Position numbers and translations under genes: made by a program. 23,542 nucleotides of DNA from the NCBI GenBank assembly GCA_012064415.1, contig SSNU01000047.1:10120-33661 (forward strand). Direction: 5' to 3'. A model generated the notes under the pieces. It saw nothing but the letters and a program-made list of their open reading frames with translations. It was not told the origin of the DNA and did not search any database. Position 1 is the first letter of the stretch. Each line of letters opens with the position of its first letter. The stretch is from Gyrodactylus bullatarudis (Eukaryota > Platyhelminthes > Monogenea > Gyrodactylidea > Gyrodactylidae). This document shows positions 1-10,846 of this stretch, piece after piece.

Positions 1-2
1 GA

Positions 3-263
3 GCCTCGTATATAGGTAGAACGATTAGGAAATTATCTACACGAGCGGAGGATCATCTGAAGAAGGATACTGCGGTTACAAGGCATCTTAAACAAGAAGA
101 TCATACAGCTTCAATTTCAAATTTTTCCGTTTTATACAAAAACCCTAATGACGACAGCATAGATGTATGGGTGAAAGAGAAATTTCTTATCAACCTATAT
201 AAACCTAATCTATGTGTTCAGAAAAATTATTCCTATAATCTTCAACTCCCTTGGCCTATGTGA
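3..263 (+). CDS. Penelope-like element GIY-YIG endonuclease, C-terminal end (5' partial)
   Basis: This frame is open from the window edge and gives 86 codons before TGA at 261-263. It has no ATG because the gene starts upstream of the window. Visible GIY-YIG features are Y-I-G at residues 3-5, R14 in the S-T-R-A-E-D-H stretch, a T-A-V-T-R-H-L segment (residues 23-29) followed by H34, the E59 of V-K-E-K-F-L-I and N69 in K-P-N-L-C. This order (YIG, R, Glu helix, Asn) is the second half of the endonuclease fused to the reverse transcriptase of Penelope-like retroelements, which nicks target DNA to prime reverse transcription. The P-N-L-C-V-Q-K motif (68-74) recurs in the two PLE relics near 20.4 and 21.5 kb. 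The frame has no stop or frameshift, so this copy may be young. No pLTR or hammerhead motif was found just downstream. Penelope-type assignment is by recognition; a non-PLE GIY-YIG protein is less likely given the C-terminus. Confidence 0.8.
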   Translation, partial: ASYIGRTIRKLSTRAEDHLKKDTAVTRHLKQEDHTASISNFSVLYKNPNDDSIDVWVKEKFLINLYKPNLCVQKNYSYNLQLPWPM

Positions 264-396
264 GCTTTTTCACTTTTCTCTCCACTGTTGCTAATTATTT
301 GAGAGTTTTGGTGTTTTTTCAGCTTGCATTTTATTATTATTTTCTTTGACTTTACTATTTCTTTCATGATTTGTAAAATATCATCTTGAATGAATT

Positions 397-531
397 CTTA
401 TAGTTTAGAAGATAACTGGTTTTAGAGCCAAAAAATGCCGATTTTTAACCTCTATTATCTTTGAAATGATAAGCCGGCTAACAAAAATGAGTTTAGATTT
501 GCAAATTTTCTCATTTGACATAAAGAGTTAA
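397..531 (+). repeat. Degraded piggyBac-type MITE copy, right part
   Basis: The stretch from about 397 to 520 matches 8985-9120 closely. Shared blocks include TTTAGAAGATAACTGG, GGTTTTAGAGC and CCTCTATTATCTTTGAAA. Its right end, GACATAAAGAGTTAA, corresponds to the GACATGAAGGGTTGA end of the 8701-9155 element, with a short deletion just before it. The TTAA at 528-531 would be the target site. The left terminal repeat is not recognisable upstream, so the copy seems 5'-truncated. It has no coding potential. Confidence 0.6.
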
Positions 532-2497
532 ACTAAATCAAGAAAAGAGAAAATTTAGAATTTTTATAAAATTATACAATTAATTAACTATTTTAGAGAG
601 TTTGGATTTCTTTTTACTTACATACGCATTAAGCTTTGAAAAGATGATTCATTAATAAATAAACTTTTGATTTTACGATGAATAATGTAAAATCTCAGCT
701 CATAATTTCGAAAACCTGCTCAAAATATTCTTCTTTCTATGACGATGCAATTTGATTTTGCAAAACTGTTCGTAATTAAAGCTTCATCAAGGCCATAGGA
801 AGTTGATAATTATCATTATAATGATGCAGGATATCAGATTGCTGAAAAATACTCCACTTAAATGCTGTAGAACGTAATGAGATTAACATTTGAAAATACT
901 GCTATTTTTTCTGAAAAAATTCTATTTTGTAACTGTCATAAAATAAGGCCTTATTTTATATTCAATCAAATAACGAGTAGGTAGATAATTTTTTTCAATA
1001 ATCTTCAATTAATTTATCACAAATAACAGTTCTTCTAGGTTCAGGCATGGCTCTCTAAGCTCTTCAACTACTCTTTCTCCTTTAGATTTTTTCTAAATTC
1101 GGCCTTACTTATTACAGTGTATAAACCTAAGGAATTGCCTTGATTTTTTCACAATTTTACGAGATTATTTTCTCGAAAATAATGTGGAAAATGTATTTTG
1201 ATATTTCCTTTGGTACCGACAAGAAGGTTTTTTCCTTCATAAAATCTAATTGAATTCAAGACCACTTCCATTAAACATTTCTTTGCATTTTATTAAAGAA
1301 TAAAATACAAATAGATAAAATACCGCTATCCCATTGTGAAGGATATTAATACATCTTGCCTTATGTCAATATTTATTGGAGAATGAAGATTTCTCCAAAG
1401 TTTCTGAAAATAAATTTAATTAAACAATTGCATTTTTTACAAAAGCTTACGTGACATGAAATATTTCGGCAAACTCTTCATCAGTTTTTTCTTCTCTCAT
1501 AGTGGAAGCAGAGAAATAATTCTTGGAAATTTTCCATTACAAGCAAGAGAGTGTGTTTGAAGAGAGATTGAATTTTTCTTGGGGTGGATTGGTCGAGAGT
1601 GTCAAGTGTTTTAATTTCAACAAACAAAACTCTGAGAACAGGTGATAGAAGTTTGAGAAAATTTGAAATGAGTAAGAAGTCTAAGAAAAAAAAACATGTT
1701 TGAGTACAATTTTTTTGTCTATTATTATTCTTATTAAATTTCTGTAATATGTATTAGATTACAATATCTTTTTTTTGTATCATTTCTGGTCATTTTTTCT
1801 CACTCTTGTTCTCTTTCTCGGCATCTTCAACTTCTATCATGTATAATGAATTGCCTTTGCTTTTGCAGAAATTCAATTCTTTCCTTAAACAAGTCAACCT
1901 GTCCAAAGAATGAGTTAAAAAATGTAAGCTTCGTGTTATTCTTTCCGTAGGTGTTTTTTCAATTTCAAACAAAATTTCATTGAATTATATTTCAGCTGCA
2001 CAACATTTTCAAAATACATTAATTGAAGTCAAAATGCTAATCTTATTCAGATCTGCCACTAGAACTTCGGTTAAATTAGAGAACAGTTGCCCCCCTCTTA
2101 TTTCTCTACAAGTTTCTTTTGAATCGTGTTGGTCTTTTTATTATCGATGACATGAAAACTCACCGCAACGGATTCGTTTTTCATTTCATCGATGTTAAAA
2201 AGCCCTTAGTCTCTTTGTCATTCAGAAAAATTACTAGAAAACAAGAGGGGGAAATGTTCTATTAGATTAGCCAGAATTTCTTTAATAGATTTTATTTAGG
2301 AAAAAATTTCTAAGAACAAATTTTCTGTTTTCATAAACATGAAATGTTCAATTCTTCGGAGCTGTATTCCTAATCCATTTTGCTAAGACTCAATAAAAAT
2401 TTCCATCTTTAAATAAATTGACTTGATTGTAGGAAACTAGCTATGGCTGAGAATATTTTTTTCCTGACATCAGCATGTTGGGATATTTACCTAAGGA
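532..2497. other. AT-rich stretch with no supported gene
   Basis: I see no coding region, RNA gene or clear terminal repeat here. A 60-codon minus frame at 1790-1972 has no recognisable domain. A CTGATGA/GAAA pair on the minus strand near 1451-1495 was tested as a hammerhead and rejected. Confidence 0.5.
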
Positions 2498-3009
2498 CCT
2501 GTTATGTTGCCATGTTATTTTTAAATGTATCATATTTTTGAAGGCACTCTTAGAAGGGAAACTAAATAAATACACTGCTAGGAATGATGATATATCCTAT
2601 TTTTGACACCTAGGATTAAATTTTAAACTTTGTTAAGAAGCTTTAAATATTGTTACTTATTTCTTTCTTTCACTCGCACTGTCTAAAGAATTTGATGAAT
2701 TTCCATCTTCCACCCCAAAACAATATTATTATAGGGCCACTTATAGGTGTCAAAAATATTCTTCCCTCAATCTATCTCGTTATACGTTGTGTTGTCATGG
2801 TCTCTTCTCTATTTCTCTTATATATGCAGAGAGATTCTTTCTTATTTTCAATATAAATGCAAAAGAGCAAGAGAAGAAAAAGTCTCAGAACGCATGTGGT
2901 TTATATTAACACCATCTTCGAGGTGTAATCAACCTCTCATTATTATTTACGAGTATAATGAGAAGTAAAAGAGCAAATATATAAATATTAACATGGCAAC
3001 ATGTGCAGG
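2498..3009. mobile_element. Candidate short TIR element (MITE-like)
   Basis: The sequence at 2498-2517 (CCTG, then ATGTTGCCATGTTA) recurs inverted at 2989-3009, where TAACATGGCAACAT is followed by GTGCAGG. The two ends therefore form imperfect terminal inverted repeats of about 20 bp, 512 bp apart. No clear target-site duplication is visible and the interior shows only weak overlapping frames without recognisable domains. The superfamily is unknown; a chance inverted repeat is possible. Confidence 0.4.
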
Positions 3010-5626
3010 GTTTATTTATTTATTAGAAAAATTTGATACAGGGAATTGCATAATTATTCGTTGATAAAAAAAGAAAAAAAGCTTGCTAATTTCTGTAGCA
3101 CATGTAGCAACGAAGAGGCTGGGTAGACATTGGAAATAGACGTCAATTCCATTTGTTTCATAGAGGAGAATTTTTCAAACGTTTTTTATTTTTATTCTCA
3201 TTTTTTAAACTTCATTTTTGGTTTATTCACATTTTAAATTTAATTAATTTGAATGTAAACTAAAAATTCGGCATTGAAAACGTTTTAAATTCAAACAAAC
3301 AGTTTCATTAATTGAATATCATGACATATACCATGTGTAGCTATGACCCCTTTAGTGCGGAAGATTCTGACAGGTAAATAAAAAATATCAAAAAATTTAA
3401 GAAGTGTATAAAATTTTAAATCTCTTACATAATTTTTTTTTCAAACTGTCACCCAAATTTCAATAAAAAATATATGTAACTAAAATCCTGAATATCTTGA
3501 TCATTATACTGAAACTATTTATCTTATGATGAAGCAATTCGTTGTTCTATGGTGAAAAGGGCATAAGGATATGATTAAATTTTAAACATCTTTTTGATAC
3601 AAACTTATGAGTTATGGACACGGTTTTTTAAGAATATTTTCAGCTCGCAAAATTATGTTCAATATTTATAGATAAACCTGAATCTTTAGTCTTAGAGACT
3701 AAAATATTTCTGGATTCCGAATCAAATTAAAAATATAAATTTTTTTATAAATATATTAGAGATCTTGAATCATTATATTCACCCGTTAAATTTCACCGTA
3801 AAAATGATCAAAAAATGGAAATACAACTTTCACTCAATTGTGGAAAGATGATTTTTTTCAACTTTTTAAGATTTGCAAAATAATAGCCAGATGTATTTTT
3901 TTGATATCAAAAATAGTAAATTGGATTTAGTGAACCAAGATATTTCAGGATCATTAAATTTCTCCAGACAACATTCTTATATCTGAATTATGCACAAGAT
4001 TAGCCTTGCATACTCATAATTGAATTTACTCAATATTCTAATTAGTTGACATAGTAACTGTACTGATAAAAGGGAATGTTGGAGCACTTCAGTTGGAATT
4101 TATTTTTTTATGCTTGATATAAATACAAAGAGAATGAGAGAGACTCTTTGGCATAACTCAAAAAAGAAAGAGAGGAATGTCCCTTGGTATTTTGTGGGCT
4201 GGTGGGGGTGATAGCGAAAGAGAGAGAAAAATTCCTCTTGAATGGCAGCATGTGCGCATAACTCTCGTTATCTTTGACTATTGATGACGTTGGAGACAAA
4301 AATTAATATAATTTTCTTTTGTACTCACCAGAGAGTACACCAGGGTAATAATACTTCCTTTCAGAGAAAAAAAGTTTTCTTACCCTTTTCCTAACCAATG
4401 GAGGAAATTGCTTATTACATTTTATTCATGTAGGTTAGAACAGCAGGAGGATTAGCAAAACTAAGAAGAGTTACCATGCTCAATGAGACACATCCACCCT
4501 TCCTTCTTCATATTTTATTGCCAAAATATGACTGAGAAGTATTCACCAGCATTTCTACTCATACATAGCATGAGTTGTGGAAAAAGGGAAGGAGTTTTTT
4601 TTCTGATGTAACCATGAGGGAAAATACTTTATGCCTTCCTAAGAGAATAATGTGAAGGAATGCATGAGTTCCCTCTCTCTCTCAACTCTATGGTATGAGA
4701 AAGTATTTGCATTAATCAAATTAATACTACATGGTTGGGTATGAAGGAATGCAATCTGTTATGTGAGAAGGGTGCCGAGAGACATGTTGTCCCAGAGAGA
4801 AAAAAAATAATTCACTCCTAGAAACTGAAAGGCAAAAAGTAAAAGAAAATGAAGCTTAGCTACTAATGAGTGGTTTAATGCGTGTCATTGATAAAGAAAG
4901 TATATGATTACACGCAGGAGAGAATGATGTCATGTTGAGTTGTGAGAAATCTCGTGGGAATATTCCCTTGAAACAAGAGAACTATGTCTGATGGAAAGAA
5001 ATCAAGACTTTTTTTCAAGAAAAATATTTAAGTTAAGCTACATTTAGACAGAGGATAGCAAAATTATTAAAAGTGAAAATCCAAAAAGATTTCATCAGTA
5101 ACTCGAGTACGCAAGTTTCGTACTGCGAGAATTTTATTTTACGAAAAAGAGCTAGAAAACTTGTAATTTCTCCTCCTGATAATTTTTCATGGAATTCAGC
5201 TGAAAACGGGAGAAACTGTAGTCATTAGGGATAACTTTATGAAAGAGATTTTTCGAAAATTCTCAAATGCCTACTTAGATAAAGTTGCATAATAATATTT
5301 AAGGATTCTGGTTGTGAAATTTTTCTCTTCAATTAAACCTCTTCCTTGGGATGACGTCAATTGCATATTTTGACAAAAATAAGACTTCAAAACTAGTAAA
5401 ATTAACATTTTTAAAGTAAAAAAACTTGGGTAAATATCTAAAGACTCTAAAGATTCAAAATGTCTTCATGATGAACCCTATAAGTCCCAGAAAATTTTTA
5501 ATGACTTTTTGAATACGCAGTTATTTTAACGCAATAACTTAAAGTTCTCAAAAATTGACAATGTTTGAAGCTTGAGCAGGTATTTTTATTCTTCAGCTAT
5601 GATTACTCGATAAAAATTATTTCAAT
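3010..5626. other. AT-rich stretch with no supported gene
   Basis: No recognisable coding region or RNA gene. There are short purine-rich AGAGAG tracts around 4130-4230 and a CT run near 4670-4685. The 63-codon minus frame at 4108-4299 lies in such a low-complexity tract and is not credible as a gene. The part from about 5466 resembles 8218 onward (see the repeat entries). Confidence 0.5.
5466..5545 (+). repeat. Diverged dispersed repeat, copy 1
   Basis: By eye this stretch aligns with 8218-8298: TCATGAT, a CCAGAA block, then ATTTTTAATGACTTTTTGAA here against ATTTTTTATGACTTTTGTGAA there. A second shared block, TATGATTACTC, follows at about 5600 and 8624 in the same order. The family is unidentified and the divergence is high. 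Confidence 0.35.
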
Positions 5627-5840
5627 TTAACCCTTTCGGTGCCGATGTCCATTTTCCAATTTTTTTGAACCTTCATAACTCCACAAGTTTGATAGGTTTC
5701 TGGATCAATTAAAGCTTAAATTGAAGCCCACAATGTGAACTTGCATTAGTAATATTTTTGGCCAAATAACTTGGTATCTTCATAGCTAAATTTTGGTTTT
5801 TATAAAAATTGTGAAATAGTCTCGGCACCGAAAGGGTTAA
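5627..5840. mobile_element. piggyBac-type MITE, 206 bp, with TTAA target duplication
   Basis: The element runs from 5631 to 5836 and is flanked by TTAA at 5627-5630 and 5837-5840. Its ends are perfect 15-bp inverted repeats, CCCTTTCGGTGCCGA on the left and TCGGCACCGAAAGGG on the right. TTAA duplications together with termini starting in CCC are the signature of piggyBac-superfamily DNA transposons. The 206-bp interior is AT-rich and non-coding, so it would have been moved by a transposase encoded elsewhere. The perfect ends suggest it is not very old. Confidence 0.8.
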
Positions 5841-8217
5841 ATCTATCACCCTGGGAGATTCGTTTAAAATAAAAAGTTAAAAATAATTAATTATAGCACG
5901 TGTTTGACGACTATTATTTTCCAAATTCCAGATTAATAGATTGGGTATTAAACAAAGATAAATAACAATGAGTTGCTACAATGACATGTGATAGAAATAA
6001 CCCAGTGGGACATTAAGTTTTTTTAATGTGTTCATCATGAGTCGGAATATTGAGCTTAAAAATGACCTGAATTGATTACAACTTAAAATCGTAAATGTCA
6101 ACTCAATAAGAAAGAAAACCATGCTCAATCAATGTAATTGCATATCTTCTCAGGTTGACCTTAAGTGAATGGCTTTTATTTTTATTGGTAAATGTCTATG
6201 ATTGTACATAAAGTAAGTACATTGGTCTTGCATCATTCTGCATAAAAATCACACTTTTTTACGAGATAAAAATAAATCAACTGTCGTCGTCTGAATTAAA
6301 CACTTGAAAAAGAGATTAGAATCAGTGGTAGACTCATCGGCGCCCTTATTCTCACACAAATTGTTTATTGTACATTTTGGGGGACGCAAAGAAATACCTT
6401 TCTACAAGGGCCATAAAATTACTTGCACATAATCTTTTTATGCATTCGAAAGCAGTGTTAATCTGAAAACCCATTTAATCTTTTCATTCAGAGACATGTG
6501 GATAGATTTCAGTGTCTCTGCCAAATAAATGTGTAATCCAATACTTACAAGTAGTCAAAATTTGATGGCCTGTTGCCAATTGACTTATTAATTATACCGT
6601 ATGGTATTCAATTATTTCCAACGTCTCAATCTTTGAAAATGTGACATTTGATACCACACTTGGAGAAGGAAAATTATTCCAACTTTTCCCTTGGTCTTTA
6701 AAACAAATTCCCTTATTCTTTTTGACCTTTTAGAGTGTCTAAGAGTACACAATTTCAATTAGTCACAGCAACCGATACCATCGTAGAACATTCTTCCTAT
6801 TTTCTCTACCCAAGTAATGTAAAAGATAAGATAGAGTTCGCACACTTACCAAAGGAAATTTATACGGAAAAACAATAAAACTTGTTAATGCATGTATCTG
6901 TGATGAAGATTTTTATCTTTTTTTCGAATGTTTTCTGTCTATAGAATGGAGAAACAAGAAATATTGGTTAAATATATAACTTAAAATTTTATCCCAGCCG
7001 TAGGGAAAGAGAATTTATTTGATCTATCGAATACGCTCAAGAATTTTTGGCCTATTTTCTGAGAATAGCCGAATTAAAATAGATGGATTGAACCTATCTT
7101 GTCCGCATGGAATTAGAGATTATAAAAGACGAAAGCACCCTAGTCACCATTAAAAATTCGCTCTTAATTCGAAATTAATGAGCAAATTTTATCAATTTAC
7201 ACAACTTCTGACGATCTTTTGATTTCTCTCATAGAGAACTTTGTCCCCAGATCGATGTTTTTTCACAAATATATAATAATCGATTATTAGATCTCAAAGT
7301 ATGTTCATTAATCTTGAATTACATAGCTTATTTTATCTATTTCTCTTCAATTTCTTTGGAAATATTTATATTTTCTTGGTTTCAGCATAAGCAAAGACTA
7401 TTTCCAAAATAGCTTTAGAATCCTGTATTTACAATGCGATAAATATTTTAGTCTAATGCTACAACTTAAATGTTAGCAAGGAAACTTTTCTATGAATGTA
7501 TAAATATTATTCATGCTTGAGCTTACACCCCAACAACTAGTTATATTATAATGATGGAAGAATATAACAGAAGCATCTCCATATATAATAATAATTAGAT
7601 AGAGAGGTTGGATACAATAGACTAAAATGGAAAGATTAGCATATGAGAATTCTTGTGTCATATCGTATATGGGAAATTATTATTTCTTATGGAGAACAAA
7701 AATAGGGGGGATAAGGGATGTGGAGCTAATATAAAATTCCAGAATATCGTAACTCAACATTGTGCAGTAGGAATTTGAGCATAAAATTTGCTCCTAGTAA
7801 CATCGCTCACAGTTTGAGCAGAGGGAGGAAGAATAATTTATTACAATCTCCTGTCATTTGAGTGTATGAAAGGGGCAGAGAGGTAAACTCTAAAATGTCT
7901 CCAGGAGAATTTGTGAATGCTAACAATAAAATTTTATCTGTCTCGTGTGTTGCTAGGCTCAAATATGTATGCAGCATCAGTTAGATTCTTCTTCTACTAA
8001 TCTGATAATCCCAATTGTGAATTGAAAAAATTTGCATTTTATTCATGAGGAAATTCTTAAAATTTATATTAGCTCACAGACAGTTCTTAAGTGAATTTCT
8101 ATCTAATGTACTTTATGGGGCACTTTATATTCCTTCATTGAATCATCATTATCAGGTGAAATTTTAATAAAAACCCGCTATTTATTTAAAATAAGGGATC
8201 CGTAACGCTAGATAGAT
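5841..8217. other. AT-rich stretch with no supported gene
   Basis: No coding region, RNA gene or clear terminal repeat recognised. The 62-codon minus frame at 7473-7661 has no recognisable domain and is treated as chance. Confidence 0.5.
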
Positions 8218-8298
8218 CTCATGATCCTTTAAATCCAGAAGAATTTTTTATGACTTTTGTGAATGGGCTGATTGCGAATCTACAGTTATAAGGAGTAA
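8218..8298 (+). repeat. Diverged dispersed repeat, copy 2
   Basis: Partner of 5466-5545, in the same orientation. The best-conserved core is the ATGACTTTT block with flanking T-rich sequence, and TATGATTACTC follows near 8624. A TTAACCCTTTGAGCAGGG sequence at 8319-8336 looks like a piggyBac-type end, but no inverted partner is visible. Confidence 0.35.
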
Positions 8299-8696
8299 TC
8301 AATCAAAATGGGAGATCTTTAACCCTTTGAGCAGGGACAGGTCACTTTCTCTAGCCATAATCGAGAAGCCATACCCGTAGAATTCAAATATGTTATTACC
8401 TATATGTCATCTCTTGAAATAAAAAAGTTAACCATTTTAAAGGTCTAAAAAAATGGTCATTTTTTGGGAAAATATCTTCTAAACTAGAGGTTGGTTTTTG
8501 AAAAAATTGCATATTCTAAAACCCTACTTAATTTTCAATCTCAGCAATGTATCTTGAAAAAAATTTCCCTGGGTCTTAAAGGTATGACAGATAGAGTTCA
8601 TGCGATTGCATATTCAACAGTTATGATTACTCAATAAATTTATCTTACTTTTTATCTATGAGAAAAAAGATATTTTGAAAACTAAACATTAAATTT

Positions 8697-9159
8697 TTAA
8701 TCCTTCATGTCCCATTGTTGCACCAGTGGAACACAACTCTTTCTCGAGCGATAATTTTAACTGAAAGATACCTAAAACACTTTGTTCACCCTTCATTAGA
8801 AAGGAAATTTATTAAGCTACAAAAATATGTATAATTCATAAAGATAGCTTCTCACAAATGCCAACCAGAGTTACTTATAGAAGCGTGATTTTTTGAAAAC
8901 CTATTTGCTAAGGCTTTAGGGAAAATAAAAAAAACTTTGATAAAACAATAGCTTTAGATTTCAATTATGCAATCGTCTGCTTGATAACCCTTATAATTTA
9001 GAAGATAACTGGTTTTAGAGCTAAAAATATCAATTTTAACCTCTATTATCTTTGAAAGGATAAGTCAGCTTTCAAAAAGGAATTCAGATTCGGTAATTCG
9101 GACGTAAATTTTATCATTTGTGTGATGAAAAAATAATAATTTGGGACATGAAGGGTTGA
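8697..9159. mobile_element. piggyBac-type MITE, about 455 bp
   Basis: The left end is TTAA at 8697-8700 followed by TCCTTCATGTCCCA. The right end is TGGGACATGAAGGG followed by TTGA at 9156-9159, a one-base change from TTAA. The terminal inverted repeats match at 13 of 14 positions. The interior (8701-9155) is non-coding. The block at about 8985-9120 is repeated at 397-520, so this is a multi-copy family. The ends differ from those of the 5631-5836 element, so these are two families sharing the TTAA target preference. Confidence 0.7.
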
Positions 9160-9851
9160 ATGACCAACATTTTTTCTTCTTTTAATTTAGTTGTAATATC
9201 TAGTGAAATATTTTCCTTTTAAAGGTCTTGTTGTATATATTGACTTGTTGAGTAGTCAGACCAATTTTTGGTGTTGAATGCCCAAAAAACTTGAGCTATA
9301 TATTATCTCATTACTTTGAAGTAATCTTTTTTCAAATATTATTCCATTATTTGTTCATTATTCACTGATTTTCTTGCTCACTCAGTAATTATTTTTTGAT
9401 TTATTGCTCATAACATATCCATGATAATAATATGGTTATCATCCATTTGGTTTTTTCCACTTGAAATCAAAACAAAAATCTTTTTCTTGTGTTAATGGGC
9501 GAGCATGTGCTGTTAAACGCAGTTAATTCCAATCGTGATAAAAAAATATGAAAATAAGTTGAGATGACTGAATTAGATATTCTTTTTATAAAGAAGACAT
9601 GCTATCATTCTCTTCCATTACTTGATATTGGTTAACTAGTTTTTTATAAAAAGCTAGTTAATAAGAAGATGGGAATGAACTCACAATTTTATCCAAGCAA
9701 AATTTAAAGGTTCTCGCCTACACCAATGGTTTTTGTAGACACTGAATTGCAATACATTGTGTTTTTTAATTCAATGAAATTTCATTTTAGCGAATTGAAT
9801 TAGCATGACGAAAAGAGCTATGGAATATAAAATGAGGAAACCTGAAAGGTC
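9160..9851. other. AT-rich stretch with one small hairpin, no supported gene
   Basis: No gene recognised. At 9632-9661 TTAACTAG and CTAGTTAA flank a T-run and A-run, giving a hairpin of about 13 pairs with a very short loop. The minus frame at 9771-9992 runs into the foldback arm and is a shadow. Confidence 0.45.
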
Positions 9852-9988
9852 AATATATATGTTACAGTATAACCTTTGAATCAGTATGTTTATCAATAAA
9901 CTAGTATAAGTTTTGAGCCAGTACGAAGTTAGTTTATCCTTTGAATTCTTTCTCAAAAGTTTTAATGAATTTACTCTCAAGATACAAT
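9852..9988 (+). repeat. Left arm of the foldback element
   Basis: Inverted partner of 10710-10846. It contains short spurious frames on both strands and no hammerhead core. Confidence 0.8.
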
Positions 9989-10250
9989 TCATATCTAGAG
10001 TTATTTTGTATTTTATTATTGACTAGAATTGATTTTCAGAGAGGAATTGTAAATTTATTGCAAATTTTTGGATTAAACTTTTGTACAAACCTGATTTTAT
10101 GTTTGATTTCAATCCTATTTCACTGGGATTTTTATAATCAAGCCTTTAGAGTATTCTTTCTCTAAAAATACATGAAATACTTCATGGCCCAACCCTTCAA
10201 AAATGGCCAATTAAAACTTTCAGACACTTTCTTTATAGTTTTGATTTCAT

Positions 10251-10598
10251 TTGTTACCTGAATTCGATCGAGCCCGAGGGGATCCTGGATATATCATGAT
10301 ACATGATCATTGGTGTTGTCACGGAAGATAATTGTACCTACAAAATCGGGACAAGAAGGGGCATTCTTGATCGTAGATTCACTTCAGGACAATTTGAAGT
10401 ATTGAATGAAAATTTCATTAATCCAGAAGAAGTATCGAGAAAAGATATTTCTGTTCGAGGCGCAGCAATCGATTCTTCCCTTGGTTCTGGTCAAGGGTAT
10501 GCAAAAATGCAACTGTACAAAATCGTGTCAGACCAACCAATGTTAGTGTAAAAAAAGGTGTACTGTATAACTCGAAATGTCATCATTCTATGCCATGT
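10251..10598 (+). pseudogene. KRBA2/SCAND3-like transposon integrase, C-terminal relic
   Basis: A broken coding remnant lies between the foldback arms. The first piece reads L-L-P-E-F-D-R-A-R-G-D-P from 10254. A frame change near 10290-10302 leads into an open frame at 10303-10551 (I-I-G-V-V-T-E-D ... Y-K-I-G-T-R-R-G-I-L-D ... Q-F-E-V-L ... G-S-G-Q-G-Y). That frame leaves the original one at the A-run near 10504-10507. The next frame carries K-C-N-C-T-K-S-C-Q-T-N-Q-C from 10505, then a TAG at 10544, then C-K-K. After a second A-run (10550-10556) a third frame reads G-V-L-Y-N-S-K-C-H-H-S-M-P-C to 10598. This order (R-x-R-x-D-P, then I-G-V-V, then a Cys-rich C-N-C ... C-H-x-S tail) is what I know from the C-termini of rve-integrase transposon proteins annotated as KRAB-A domain-containing protein 2-like in animals. 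The catalytic core is missing. It is non-functional: three frame changes, one stop, and a Tyr where a Cys is expected. Confidence 0.65.
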
Positions 10599-10709
10599 TC
10601 GAAAAAATTGAAAATATTTTTAAATTTTGATACAAATGGATTTAATTTTTTAAAATCAGAAACATAAGTATAATTTAAAATGTATTAGAGAGAATAGAAT
10701 ATAAGACAG

Positions 10710-10846
10710 ATTGTATCTTGAGAGTAAATTCATTAAAACTTTTGGGAAAGAATTCAAAGGATAAACTAACTTCGTACTGGCTCAAAACTTATACTAGTTT
10801 ATTTATAAACATACTGATTCAAAGGTTATACTGTAACATATATATT
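10710..10846 (-). repeat. Right arm of the foldback element
   Basis: Reverse complement of 9852-9988 with two mismatches (in the TATCAATAA and TTTCTCAAAA blocks of the left arm). Confidence 0.8.

Larger units (their letters stand above)
9852..10846. mobile_element. Foldback element with 137-bp inverted arms
   Basis: The arms at 9852-9988 and 10710-10846 are inverted copies of each other; I count two mismatches over 137 bp. They begin and end with AATATATATGTTACAG and its complement. The 721-bp interior holds a decayed KRBA2-like integrase C-terminus (10251-10598). No clear target-site duplication is visible at the edges. Near-identical arms around a heavily mutated coding relic suggest that the arms are younger than the relic or have been homogenised. 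I cannot say whether the arms are the transposon's own ends or a later structure around it. Confidence 0.75.

Noticed and set aside
1451..1495. Minus-strand CTGATGA followed 10 bases later by GAAA, hammerhead-like
   Set aside because: The bases between (AGAGTTTGCC) cannot form helix II, and neither helix III with a UH site nor helix I forms from the flanks.
8319..8341. TTAACCCTTTGAGCAGGGACAGG resembling a left-hand piggyBac-type end
   Set aside because: No complementary right end was found within the next kilobase.
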